Shown: positions 1-12,001, counted from the stretch's first letter. The stretch: DNA of 64,000 bases from Dirofilaria immitis (GCA_024305405.1 JAKNDB010000066.1:868001-932000); one strand, 5' to 3'. A program made the numbers and translations. The notes: generated from the sequence alone by a model not told the origin.

Positions 1-2080
1 GATCTCATTTCTAATCATTCTGCTGCTTCCATCTCGAGATCGATATCATTAAAAATCAAAGTGCTTTTATTTTCCAATTTTATTCGAGCAGTAGCCAATT
101 CATACGCTTAATTTTGTTACGAAACGTGTATAACAACAAATAAGCACAACGTTATTTCCTGATCCGTGCGATATCTCTCTTGTGCGACATAAAGCCGTTA
201 AAATGGCTTCTTTTTTTTTTTGTTGCGACACCATTTAAACTATCCCCGATGTAATTCGTTCACATTTTCAATAATCAACTAATCATCCTCATTCATATAA
301 TCATCTATGAATATATCATTCTTTTCAATATGTGGTTTTCCTAAATTCAATTATAAGACATTCCAAAAGTTTGCGTGTATTTTTATTAAAGCGTATACCT
401 GCATAAGAAGAATATAATTAAGATTTATGTTCAACTGATTTCGTCGAATACTTCCCTCTCTTCAATTTTATTTAAAATAAAATTAAATTCCTTTTTGAAC
501 TTAGTTCTTTAGCATAAGCAATTATATTTTCAAAAAAATTTGAAACATTTTTAATTGAAGTTGAGACGTGAGAAATGCCATGTCATTCAAATGAATTTTG
601 TACAAATTTGAACATTTTAAATATTTCCATCTGAATTATCAAATGCGCCAATGAATCACTTGAGAAATCAGTTTATTGATAAAAATGATATATTGGAATG
701 TATGATATTAACGGGAGAAGTGCTGGAAAAAACAATTGGAATGGAAGAAATAGATAAATAATGCGATACGAATCTTCAATGGTTATTTCGATAATTTTCA
801 AAGTGTTTTGCTAAAATTTCAATGATGTTTTTAATATGGCAAAGTTTTGTTCAATTTCGAATTCCAATCGATTTTGATCATTGAATTAAATTTCAAAAGT
901 AAACTTAAATTTTCTTCTTTCATTAAGTCAAAAGTTGAGCCATATTAGAAACGACTATAAGGATGACAATATACCAATCATAAATTTATCAAGTTTATTC
1001 TTTCATTTCTTAAAGTACTTAAAATTTAAAAATGTATGATTTAGAACATTAATATATAAAGGCTATGTGAGAATTCTAGAGAAAATTATCTTTTTCTCAG
1101 ATCACGTGGTATTTGGATGAGCGTCAAATAACAGAAAGCGACGCAAATGTGCGGATGACCAACGACGATTGCACATTCTGAAATCGCGCATAATGGATTC
1201 TGGGAATTATATAGATGTATTGGACGCAATCCGGAATCGGTAAGTTTCAATTATAATTAATTTTTGTTTGAAAATACCAAATTTTGTAGAAAATGTATTT
1301 TTATTGATTAAAAATATTATTAAATTGAAAGTGATCATAAAATGCCTAATTGTTTCAATAGTATTGATTAAAAACAGGTGTTAATTACTTTTTTAAACAA
1401 ATAAATCCGATAAAGCAGGTGTTAATTATTTCATTCCATTCATGGAATTTTAATTCTAGAATGATTACCAATATTGAATACTATTGTTTTAATTGGAATT
1501 GCTAATTCACATTTAATAATTTCACTGCTGTAATGTAATTAATAGAAATTGACAGAGCGCTCTGAAAGACATCATCTGAAAGTAAGTAATTTTCAAATAA
1601 TGATAAAATCTCGATATTAGAGGATGAAGAAATCTGGACAACTAGAATATGAAGAAATCCGTGTTTAGATGCTGTCGTTCATCTTGCGCCGTTCTCGATA
1701 GATTTTTATAATTGATATCAGAATTACAAATTGCTTTTAATGAATTCAAGCAACCTTCTAAGCAGTGTCTACATTTTTTATATTTATAAAACTCTTAGTT
1801 ATTTTCTAACTTAAATTTCAGCAATTTTGCTAAGTTTTACTTAACTGTTTTAAAAAAAATTTTTATTGGATGTGAAAGAGAAAGCTCCTGTAATGAAAAA
1901 AATTTGATTTTACATTGAACTTAAATAGAAACAAACATATAATTCAGTTATTTATAAAATAATTGTTTGTTTCAAAAATAGTTAACAGAAGGTTTATTTA
2001 TTTTTTTAAATCTGGCGCCAGGAAAAACAAATATGATATGATACGGATGAATTAGGGGAATGAGAGAGAGGAATAGCGAT
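1..2080 (+). pseudogene. Decayed duplicate of him-4 Ig exons (left part)
   Basis: This stretch is a rearranged copy of hemicentin sequence found intact further downstream. Positions 663-760 match the exon at 32886-33046. Positions 1098-1233 match the exon at 36668-36845. The tail at 1234-1420 then matches the donor end of the next exon (37336-37339) and its intron, so the end of one exon and nearly all of the following one were deleted and the remains fused. Positions about 1598-1700 match the exon at 37683-37785 with its middle removed. Intronic sequence including a short GA tract (about 2060-2075) matches 38130-38200. No open frame spans the pieces. The first 600 bases hold no gene I can recognise. 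The homology is seen directly; the direction (copy from him-4) is inferred because only the downstream copy is open. Confidence 0.8.
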
Positions 2081-2335
2081 TCTTAATTTCAAATTATATT
2101 TTCACGAAGAAAAAAAAATGTTTCATTTAGAACATTACTGTACGAAAGAAAGCTAAATGAGAAATTTCAATAATAAATGGGAAAAATAGTAGTTGTAGCG
2201 AAAATTATCTTTTCATAACTAAATTCTCGCACAAGTAATTTCAAACTCGAGTTAATCCTATGCTGAAATAATTGATCTATGATATGCTTTTTCCAAATAT
2301 CAAAAATCTCTGATGCAAATGGTAATCCTTCTTCT

Positions 2336-4738
2336 TTAAACAGGATTTGTTTGACGTGCATCATGTGCATCAGCGAGAATCTGAAAATAATTTTACGAGA
2401 AATTGATAGTACTGAAAATAATTTTACGGAAAGTGAATAGAAAATAATGTCGAAAAAAGATGTAATTGATTTGAATGAATTGAATGAATCAATGAAAAAA
2501 TCTATAGTGTAGTTATTTTACATTTTACATACCAGTATCGTTTTTTCATGCTTATGAAGCAATCTTCCAAATCCACGGCAACATTCGATAAGTCCAAGAA
2601 TACCAGTAAATGTGATAGCTATGATACAGAATATCTGACCCAATCTAAATATCAAATCTGCATTCAATATACTATCGTGAACTGCAAATTCAATTTCTTT
2701 TAACACCATTTCATTCACTTATTTCTAAACTTATCATCAATTATTATTAATTCAAAACATGATTTAAAATTACAATTGTAGAAAAATTCATTTTAGAATC
2801 CGTATATCTTCTCATTTATTTCTTAGTATTGATTATCATAAGTAACCTTAATAGAATATATTTTTATGCAATAACTACGTTTAAAGATTTAGCAAAATAT
2901 TTAGATTATTTTTCTTAATTTTAGGATATAAATAAATACTTTTGATTTCTTTGCTTTCTACCTTTTTATTTGTATTAGATTAAAGTAGAAGGTTAAGTTC
3001 TAGTAATTGAACATAGATTAGTTTTATTTGCATGATGAAAATAAATTGGATATATTTGAAAAAAGTTTACTGAAATTATAGGACTGATAATCAAGCAGTT
3101 TGAAAAATAAGACGATGAACGCAAATACGATTGAAATATGGATCATCGATTGAATTGCACACATTATGCAATAAGCGATCGCATATGGATAACTTTGTCG
3201 TCGAGCACTACAATATTATATTCATCAATTAATTAATCCATTATTTTTACAAATGAAAGATTCGATGTTCGATAAATTTTTTTTTATTATTTTGTTTTTA
3301 TTTCAAAGCATTTATTAAGGTGTAAAATTAAATAAAATAATCAATTCATAGTAATTAAAAAATAATTGATATTTGAATTCTTGCAATATTAATTATTTTC
3401 AAATAACTCAATGAATTCTTATTATTTCATTTTTGTCAAAGAAAAATATTCATTAAAATGTTAAGATTAAATAAGTAATACGATTTATTCGGAATAATTA
3501 AAAGTAATTAACATCTATTCGATCAATTCTTATATTAATTGAATTAAATTAAATGCAAAACTCATTTCAAAGATAAATTATCGCATTCTTTAAGTTCAAT
3601 GTAAAGTATATTAAAATTTATAAACTTTTCATCCTTTTTCTCCTAATTAATTAATTGAAACAAATAATTTATTTTTTTCTAGGAATAAGGTGCCATTACA
3701 AAATTATTTCATTAATGGCTTGTTTCACGAATTTGATGAAAATGGTGTGGGATTAGTGGATTTCAAAGAATTTGTCTGTGGTCTTTCTGGCTTCTTGTCG
3801 TGGGCCGCATATTGCTCGTCTTAATTGTAAATTAGCTTTTATTTCTTTTAGCATTATTCTCCAGTTATTTTGATTTGTCGAATTTAAATTTTATATACGA
3901 ATAACTTACGCTATTAATCCAAGAAAAGCGCAGAGAAGCACATAGATTGGAAGGGACAAATGTGAGAAGTTAATTGAATTTACCAGAACCATTGGAATTA
4001 TCGAACATATTATCCATACCTAAATTTAATTATTTTTAAATTACATATTCATATTAACTAACTAATACAAGAATTTTGAAATCTTTAATTTAATAGATAA
4101 AAATTTATAATATTAAATAGCAATATTTAATATTATAACTTGAAATCTAAAGAAACTTTTCTTTTCATTATTAGCTGATAATATTCGTAATATGTATTTT
4201 CAACGATTGCTAAAATATTATTGATCAAAAAATTTGCGCAATAATTTATTTCTCAAAATCTGATTACATTTAGCTTTGTAATTTTATACCTGAAAAAAAA
4301 AAAAAAAAAATTAAGTAGTTTGACATACAATAGACATTGATACTTGAACAGCAGCAACTTTTAGCATAAAAGACCAATTCATGTCGATAGAAATGGAATC
4401 GATATATGGAACGATACCATCTTGTTTTTGATTGAATCCCAATTTAGTAAAGAAATGTTGGAAATGATTTTTCGGTTGCTTCTAAAAATTTTTATCATTG
4501 AGAAAAATTTCGAACTTTAATCAGTAATTAATCAGCAGATATGAAATGAATTTTTTGAAGAAGAATGATTATATTTTTATGTCCGATGATAGTAACAATT
4601 AATTTGAAAATAATTTTAGAAACTTTTAATAAAAAATACCTTATTGTTTATATTGCCATCCGTAGCATAATCATTTGTTGGAGATTGTTTCTCATTGAAA
4701 TGCTGAATTTTACCACTACTGAAGTCCAGTTTGGTCAT
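2336..4738 (-). CDS. Four-span membrane protein, copy A (intact, 235 aa)
   Basis: Six exons on the minus strand: 4640-4738, 4329-4481, 3910-4019, 3071-3207, 2533-2696 and 2336-2380. All junctions are GT-AG and keep phase (0, 0, 2, 1, 0), giving 235 codons from ATG at 4738 to TAA at 2336. The first about 75 residues are polar (start MTKLDFSSGK). Four hydrophobic segments follow: the exon 2/3 junction, the end of exon 3, exon 4 (near [13 protein letters not shown]) and exon 5 (near FCIIAITFTGILGL). Exon 5 ends in a conserved CCRGFG..LLH..E motif, and the tail ends in NPV. I do not recognise the family; the topology is that of a generic tetraspan protein. The paralogue at 43590-46728 has the same exon structure and similar sequence, which is the best evidence that the gene is real. 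Introns are 69-700 bp; the largest (3208-3909) contains an EF-hand gene fragment in antisense to this gene. Confidence 0.82.
3683..3835 (+). pseudogene. USP32/CYK-3-like EF-hand exon fragment
   Basis: After a good acceptor (TTTTTTTCTAG, ending at 3682), an open frame reads through a canonical 12-residue EF-hand loop, DENGVGLVDFKE (3735-3770), followed by FVCGLSG. A frame change just after this exposes CRGPHIARLN in the next frame. The order GLF..FDEN....DFKE..CGLS..CRGP is the signature I associate with the EF-hand region of the deubiquitinase USP32 (CYK-3 in C. elegans). The fragment lies on the plus strand in intron 3 of the minus-strand four-span gene. I see no partner exons nearby and the frame is broken, so it is most likely a gene fragment. 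The equivalent intron of the paralogue (44527-44926) lacks it. EF-hand: confident. USP32 assignment: moderate. Confidence 0.6.
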
Positions 4739-6392
4739 TGCTTAATTAAGAATAATTAGTTGTTTGAAAACGAAGATGTCATAAATGTCATCTTTGTCGG
4801 GAATCGAAAAAAGATAAATATAATAGGTAGAGAAATAAAATTATGTTTTACAAAATAAAATATTGTCAAGCAGAAAAACATTGAGAAAATATTTCCTTGA
4901 TAAATGATTCATTACATTTATACAAAATTCTAACATTTTCTCAAATCGAATGATAAAGCTGTTATCATCTAACGACAAGATTTTTTACACATCTGATATA
5001 TTAATCTATGTTTTTTTCTTTTAGTGTAAATAATATAAGATAATAAATTTGAATTATCAGTTGATGTTTTTATCAATTTATAAAAAAAAATGTCTTATTT
5101 TATATACCAGTCTTTTACATACATCGCTTGAGAATAAAATTATGTAATTTTCATTTTTATATTTGTATGCATAACCGCTTATCTAAAATATATAAAAATG
5201 ATTAGTCTGATTTCTCTGATTATTCTTCTGATCATTAGATCTTCTGCATTGATTAATTTACTTCATTTTCTCATATATTACCCTCAAGTTCTTCCGCGGT
5301 TGTTAGCAATAAACTTATTCATTTCAACTCAACCATGTAATTATTTCCATTTTTTTGCTATAAGTAACTCATTAATTCAAATAATACTAATCATGACATC
5401 TATCATTTCCTTCTTATTTATCAAATGAATGTTCTATATACGATGAAAATAAGCAAGCCAAATACACAATATGAATTTACATTATATATTTTTCATACAA
5501 ATTTAATATAATAAAAAACTTAAGACGTACAATTTCTAATAGATTCATTATCTTCTTAGAATCAGAAGTTATCGTTTTTTTTTTTTTTTTTTAAAGGATT
5601 CAAGTTTATAAAAAATTTCGCAATAATTATTTTGAACTGAAAATAATTTCCACCGTTGAAATATTATATAAAAGTTATAATATTTATTATATGATACAAT
5701 GATATGTAACAACAAAATTATTATCCTGTTATTGACTTATTAAAATTTTGCATTATTGATTAGATCAAAAGCGGATCTCGACGATTATATAAAATACCCT
5801 TTTCTATCTTTATCCAGTTGTTTTCATGCAATAATCTATAGCCTATTTTAAAATGATTGGGGCATCAAAGTCCAATTAATTCATATCACACAGATTTGTA
5901 AACATCATAAAAGCACATAACAAAATCATAATTTGAGGAATCAAAATAAAGTTAAACCAGCAATGATTTTCATTGATAATAATAAGAGATAAGTTTAGAG
6001 GGAAATGAATTTCAAAATATGAACTACAATATTGCACAAGAGAGGTAGTAGCTCTGCTCGATGATGTTAATGTGTATTACACTAATCAGGAAATATCAAT
6101 GAGGCCATTTTGTTGCTACCCAGGTTTCGTAATTAAAAAGAGCGCATGAAATGGGTACTGCTGAATGGAGTGTATATCGAATGAAGTTGGGAAATAAAAG
6201 CATTTTTGATTTTTAGTCGCATTAATCTCTCGAGGGAGTAGCAATGGAATGATTGAAAAATTTTTAATCAAATCACTTGATCGCAAAATATAGTTATGAC
6301 TTCAGTTAAACTACGCAGTAATAGTGCAAACGAAATTGAAACTGTTCTCTTTAGTGATTCTAGAAAGATATCAATGGAATGAATACCTTAAC
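4739..6392. other. Upstream region of four-span gene A, no gene seen
   Basis: This is AT-rich sequence 5' of the four-span gene. It aligns loosely with 46729-47883 upstream of the second copy. A short ORF at 5198-5428 is low-complexity, Ile/Leu-rich and has no support. A poly-T run lies at about 5575-5592. I see no promoter motif I would defend. Confidence 0.5.
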
Positions 6393-6495
6393 ATTTCACA
6401 ACAACACATTGTTAACCTATTTTCTTTCTAACTGTCAATAAGTTGAATTGCTGCGACGAAAAAGAAAAGTCGCTAAAATTTCGCTTATAATATAA
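6393..6495. promoter_or_regulatory. Conserved noncoding block 1 (copy A)
   Basis: These 103 bases are identical, base for base, to 47884-47986 in the second copy, while the flanks are clearly diverged and the four-span exons differ at roughly one base in four or five. The block contains a possible GCGAC...GTCGC stem around an A-rich loop (about 6452-6472). It shows no convincing open frame. It lies 1.7 kb upstream of the four-span start codon (1.2 kb in the other copy), so an enhancer, promoter or small RNA are all possible. Function is inferred from conservation only. Confidence 0.55.
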
Positions 6496-6620
6496 AACTA
6501 AGCATTATTATAAATCTATTATTGAAACTGAAAAGAAAAAAGAACTAAAAATTAGAATTTCAGGATATCAACGAACTAATTAGACGGATAGCATTAAACC
6601 AATTGATCTAGCATGTGCAA

Positions 6621-6689
6621 TTCATTAAATGAATGAACCAATTAGACGTAGTGATAAATTATCGATTAATTCTGAATAAACTAAACAGA
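6621..6689. promoter_or_regulatory. Conserved noncoding block 2 (copy A)
   Basis: This run of 69 bases is identical to 48120-48188. It includes the palindrome-like TTCATTAAATGAATGAA and is flanked by further near-identical sequence back to about 6578. No reading frame is evident. It is associated with block 1 at the same spacing in both copies (about 125 bp apart). Confidence 0.5.
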
Positions 6690-6990
6690 AAAATTATCAA
6701 TCTAATTTATATTGTAAGAAAAACGAATGAATATGGAATATTATGATGACAGAATAAGATGGAAAAAATGCTGAAATATTAAAATTGGATTCAATGCTAG
6801 AAAAGCATAGCATTATAATATTGACAAGGTATGTTTGTTTTTGTATTAGCAGAAAAGTAAACAGGTGCTTTGTAGAGAGGTAGCATGACAATCAACTAAC
6901 AAATTCTTTCTTATTAAAAGTTAAGAATGAATGCTATCCATATTTCTTCTTCAGTCGTGACATTATGTCATTTTTGAACCGAAAAAAAAG

Positions 6991-7042
6991 CCATTTCTTT
7001 ATTTGGTATCATGGAATATAAAGCAAATATAATAAAAAATTT
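6991..7042. promoter_or_regulatory. Conserved noncoding block 3 (copy A)
   Basis: Fifty-two bases differ from 48475-48526 at a single position. The block follows an A-run in both copies. It is noncoding as far as can be seen. It may be part of the same regulatory or transcribed unit as blocks 1 and 2. Confidence 0.4.
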
Positions 7043-7220
7043 TTAGCTTGCATAATATTTAATTGAATAAATAGATTGGTAAATGGACGATCAGATTGTA
7101 TGAATACGTGCAATTCATGATGTAATTCAGAAGATATACTTTAGTTGTTGTATGAAGCAACCTTCTTCATACGTCACACAAACTACAACGACAACAAAAT
7201 TTACTTTAAAATAGGTGGGC

Positions 7221-7334
7221 AATGTATATCACTAAAAATCATAAGTCATTAATTTTATGATTCGCTGAATTACTCATTTATCATTACTTTATCCGATTAT
7301 TGTTAATAAACCTGTGATTTTTAGTGATATACAT
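7221..7334. repeat. Short inverted repeat, copy A only
   Basis: A 20-base arm (ATGTATATCACTAAAAATCA) near 7221-7240 recurs in perfect inverted orientation near 7314-7333, with about 73 bases between. The corresponding place in the second copy (about 48710-48800) has no such arms. It may be a very small foldback insertion or a chance palindrome grown after duplication. Confidence 0.5.
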
Positions 7335-8294
7335 ATGTTACGATAATATGATAATCTAGCGAAATAGTTGAATTATTCATGCAAAATTAACATATCAATA
7401 ACCAAAATTTCATCTGAATTTCATCAAATTTTTCGATTGAAAATATTTTCAAAATTTCATAATTTTTTTCTAACACATTTTGATAATTCAGTATATTGTG
7501 AATGATTTGATTGATTCATTTCATTTATGGGATGCATAACATAATTTTAGCTTATTTCTAGATAATTTCTACCTTTAATCCTTAATTGTTAACGTGAAGT
7601 ATGGACAAAATTTGGTTAAGTTTCGAATGTTTTGAAAAACTTTTTTTCCCAATCTTTCTAAAGCAATCATCTTTTATTGTTTTATCGGATACTTTATACA
7701 TAGTAAAGTATAATGTGTAGAAGCAATGGCATAAATTTTATCTATATACAATAAGAACAGACATTCTTGAAAATATCAATTTGTTAAGCAAAATTTCATA
7801 ATTTGATATATGTTTCGACATTAATAAAATTTCGATTAAAATATTAAATATTAATTTAAATGAATGAATTTAATTTTCTTTTGCAATAAAATATTTGACA
7901 ATTTCAACAAAATTTCATCTTTTTTTTTTTTCAAAACGGATTTTGATAAAATTACATACGTCAAGTAGCTTTAACAAAAGATATTAAAATAGCACATAAC
8001 TTTATTTTGCATTAACAAAAATGTATTTGAAAAAAATCATATTTTTTTATCAGTTAATAATAAGAATAAATATCATTAAATAATGAGACTAAATAATTTT
8101 AAAAAAATCCGAATTTTTGTATGATAAATAAAATTTTGACTTCGATTGAATTAATAAATTTGATTAAAAATTCAGAAATCAAATTCTGAATGAAATAAAT
8201 TAATATTTCGAGTTTATCATTGATGGAGATTTTAATTCTAATCTTTATTATTTTGTTCTAAAATTTTATAAAATTAATTTCTCTTGGCTTCAGT

Positions 8295-9250
8295 AAAAGT
8301 GGTAATGCTGAGTCGTTAAAAGTAATTTTCGGGAAAAGTTTAGTATTGGATTGTGACGTAGAACTCGACGAATTCAAATCAACCAATTCATGGTTTATGG
8401 TTAGCAAACAATAATTACAGAATTTCATATTCAGTTAAATCGCTATTTGCTTCCAAAAAGTCAACTGTTACTTATTTGCTCATCATATAAGCTAATTGTT
8501 TGCTGAGCAAATAATTTTTCTGGCATATTATTTAATATTATAATTTCTACTTCGTTAGAAAGCTAGATTTATTGAAATTTACATAAACAATATAAATTAA
8601 TGGTTTGGATGGATGGATGCCGCATGTATCTCTATGAGGTAACACTTTTTAATGAAGGTGTATATCAGTATCGAGTACGGAATAGTACTGGACAAAGCAC
8701 TAAAAACTTTACGAAGCTTTACAAATATGCTGAGGAATAATAAATGAAGAAAATCAAATTATCCATTCGACTGATAATCCATTTCGAAAAACGATCGATG
8801 ATTCATTTCCGAAAATGTTCAATAATTTTTTCGATAACGATTAATAATTTATTTCTGAAAACGACTGACAATTCATTTTAAATGCATTATCCTTGAACAT
8901 CTTTAACAATTATGTATATTTCAATTTTATAATTTGACAGTTCATTTAATACAAGACTTATGGCATTTCAAATAAATCATATCTTTCCTTACATCTATTA
9001 TACGTTTTAATATTACAGAACCACCAAAGTTTCGTGATAAAAAGTACGGAAATAACATTCAAGTAATCATGCTTCAGTGAATGATCGAAATGTTGCGGTG
9101 ATACTGGTGTTTCGGGACCGCAGTAACGTTGATGTGCAACATTAAATGATCATCCATCGCCAAATATCCAATGGCTTCATGATAATGAGATTCTAATTAA
9201 AAATTATGCCTCAGTGAATGATCGAAATGTTGCGGATAATACTGATGTTG
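8295..9250 (+). pseudogene. Decayed duplicate of him-4 Ig exons (right part)
   Basis: Three hemicentin exon relics are visible. Positions 8295-8399 match exon 50723-50835 with one base lost. About 8590-8716 match exon 51312-51468; here the F-strand cysteine codon TGT has become TAT, and an upstream stretch of the exon is missing. Positions 9019-9245 match exon 51718-51924 but are scrambled: a segment containing 'cagtgaatgatcgaaatg' appears twice (about 9074 and 9214), with frame changes between. Loss of the disulfide cysteine and the rearrangement are not explained by sequencing slips, so this copy is truly dead. Confidence 0.82.
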
Positions 9251-9299
9251 TCTTCAGTAATACGAGCTCTACATCTTGGTTAACCTGTTCTTCCGGTTA

Positions 9300-11003
9300 A
9301 GTATGAACATTGTGTTACTATACAGAAGTGGCTGCTGATTTATACAACTTGAATAAAATTATAGAAGAAAGCGAAAAAAAAAATGGGCCAGTTTCAGTTA
9401 TGATTTTCTTGAGTCTGTAAGTGTATGATTTGCTTTTTAAACAAAATTACGAAGACTTAGATTTCAACCGTTTAAATTTATTAGAGATAGCAACAGTCAT
9501 TTTATGAGGATTTTAGTTGAAAAATATTTGGTATGAGATAAGAGATAAACTGCTTTTCTTTTTGTTCACTTGGTTATGAAATTAAGCAGTCTGAAGCATA
9601 TTATTTTTTCAGCTGTCTTTTTCAGGTCACCACTACATCTGAAAAAACTAAGAGATAAACTTCTATGTGTCATGCGCATCGTGATCAACTTCATATGCAC
9701 ACTGGATTTTGAAGAGTGGGGATTGCTTCATCAAAGATTTAGCTTTGTTTGTTAAGAGAGGAGAATGATTGAATGTTGTGTTATCAAATAACCGCTAATG
9801 TGATGTTTTTTTTGAAGAAGTTAAGATTCACTTGAACAATTTTCAGCAAAGCAAACTAATAGTTATAGATATAGTCTCAGAAAAGAGAATTATAAAATTA
9901 TTTGAGTCTGATGTAGAGTTCTTGCATTCAGAATAAAATTAAGGGAGTAGTAATTTCTCGTATTCAAAAAATTTGCTAGCTTATTGATTTCAGAAAATTG
10001 ATACCTGATAAACTGTAGCTGAAGGGACGACGTTTAACCCTATTCTGATTATAAATGGATAGCAAATTTAAATCCAAGAAAGAAAACAAGAAGAGACGCT
10101 ATTATTGCCTAATGTGGTCAATTAGAGGAGAAAATGGATTCGCTTATACAATTAGAGGAGAAAATGGATTCGCTTATATTCTTTTGTTGTAATTGGAAGT
10201 CGATCGCAATAATGTGCTAATGCTATTCGACTAGGCTAACAATAGGCTTTATCTAACAATAGGCTTTATTGGATCATAAATTTTTTATAACACAATATTG
10301 TGCTTACACAATGACGTGAATTTGAATAAGATTATAGGTTAAAACAACGATACGAATTGAAACAATAATATGGATTAAACAAGGGGATATAAAAAATGGT
10401 AGCGATTAAATGAGCAGTGCACAGTACGAAGCATATTTCAACAGTCGTTTGCACATTAGTAGGGTTCTATATCTCTACACTTTACCAGATGCTATTACCT
10501 TTGCTTCTTACTGTCGCTTGATCTTTGCTCCTTCGAACTGTTAGTTATGCTGTTGGAATTCTGAAGCCGTCCGTTAAATTCCGATGCTGGCTATCAGTAA
10601 TAATCCCAACCATCGTTACTTATCGAATCGACGATACTTGTTGAACTAGTAAATACTGACGTCTTGAATTGAAATTCAATCCTTTTAAAGCCTTTGACTC
10701 TCCCGCCCTTCGATTTCTTTTGTTCAGCTAGATTAGAGCTTGAGATTTCATATTTCGAAATCCACTTTTGCATCGAGGCTTCTCTGCTTAAGTTTCTAAT
10801 AATTTGTTTTTGGGAGAGGGAAATGTTTAAGAGACTCACGATTTGGACCAAATTCGTCAGTTAAAAATTACGCGAACTCGAAATTTTAAGACGAAAATAT
10901 TACTTTCATCATCTTCAGCAGTTGCTCATTCAATTCCATTTTACACCATGACTGCATATTAATTTGAAGCTGATTTTTATATTTTTAAATTCTATTTTAA
11001 ATT
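9300..11003. other. Gene-poor region with short tandem duplications
   Basis: I find no confident gene here. The best open frame is 85 codons on the minus strand (10594-10851); it is Ser/Lys-rich and could be a degraded transposase or a chance ORF. Small direct repeats include a 30-base unit twice at about 10119-10178 (AATTAGAGGAGAAAATGG..) and ACAATAGGCTTTAT twice at about 10240-10270. The plus ORF at 9570-9755 matches nothing I know. Confidence 0.4.
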
Positions 11004-12001
11004 CTTATTGTTACATTTCAAGAATTTATATGAACATTGAAACGATATTAATGCTTATTTTACATTGATTGTTTGCTTATAGTTAATATAGCAATCTGTT
11101 CTTTTGTAATTTCAGAGGATGTTTGTTGCAAGCAGATAAATTATATGAAACTTTCAGAAGTAACCTCTCTGCGCTTGCTACAGTTCCGAAGTAATCTCTG
11201 CAAAAACATTATCATAAATTTAAGCAGCGAAATCTCGGTAAAAAGTGCATTTCGAAACATAAAAATTTTCAGAAGTTAACCTCTTTGCGTTTGCCACAAA
11301 AATTGAAGTAATTTGTGTGGACTACAAAGAAGTCACCCATTTCAAATTTTGTCACGATCAGAAAGAAAATGTCGACATATTCAATTTCTTCACCATTATA
11401 TTTGTCTCCTTATCAAAGAGGCTTTATTTTTTGTGATATTGTAATTATGATGTCCTCTTTCGTGCTTTTTCATTATAAAATAGAAAATTGGTGAAAATCG
11501 CTGTAGTTTTATTAGCGATACTTAATACTGATGTTATATGGAGAAAGTCTTAAATTGATGTGAACAACATCTCGCGTTGAATAACTTATATAAAATAATT
11601 AAAAATTTCGATTTTGGGGATATAAATGAAGGATATATTTTGTGATTTTGTGAGAGGCCGATTTTTGAACTTGAAAACGAATGCATAATATTAATGAAAT
11701 TTACATATTTAAAAAAATATGATTACTTTTAACATTCTGCTTTATAAAACAACAAATTTTTATGGTTGAAATATATTAGGTTGCATTTTTACGCTAAGAA
11801 TTGGTTTCATGACGTTATGTGCTGTGGCAAGCGCAAAGAGGTTACTTTTGAAAGTTTCACTCAATGTATCTGCTTGCGACAAATATCTTCCGAAATTATA
11901 AAAGAACAGATTGCTATATTAACTATAAGCAGATAATCGATGTATAATAAACATTAATATCGTTTCAATATTCATATAAATTCTTGAAATGTAACAATAA
12001 G
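11004..12001. mobile_element. Nonautonomous foldback element with 180-bp inverted arms
   Basis: The left arm (about 11004-11183) and right arm (about 11822-12001) are inverted copies of each other at roughly 85-90% identity. They begin CTTATTGTTACATTTC and end CAATAAG. The interior (about 640 bp) has no open frame of note. A degenerate piece of the left arm (the CTCT.TGCG.TTGC.ACA stretch) repeats at about 11278-11300. The form fits a MITE or foldback-type DNA transposon without transposase. No clear target-site duplication is seen, so an inverted duplication of other origin is not excluded. Confidence 0.55.

Noticed and set aside
9320..9420. Possible phosphatase-like pseudo-exon (EVAADLYNLNKII...NGPVSV)
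   Set aside because: The wording vaguely recalls the approach to a PTP P-loop, but the catalytic HCSAG sequence is absent and no neighbouring PTP motifs were found.
10594..10851. 85-codon minus-strand ORF as a transposase N-terminus
   Set aside because: Helix-turn-helix resemblance is too weak and no catalytic domain follows in any minus-strand frame.
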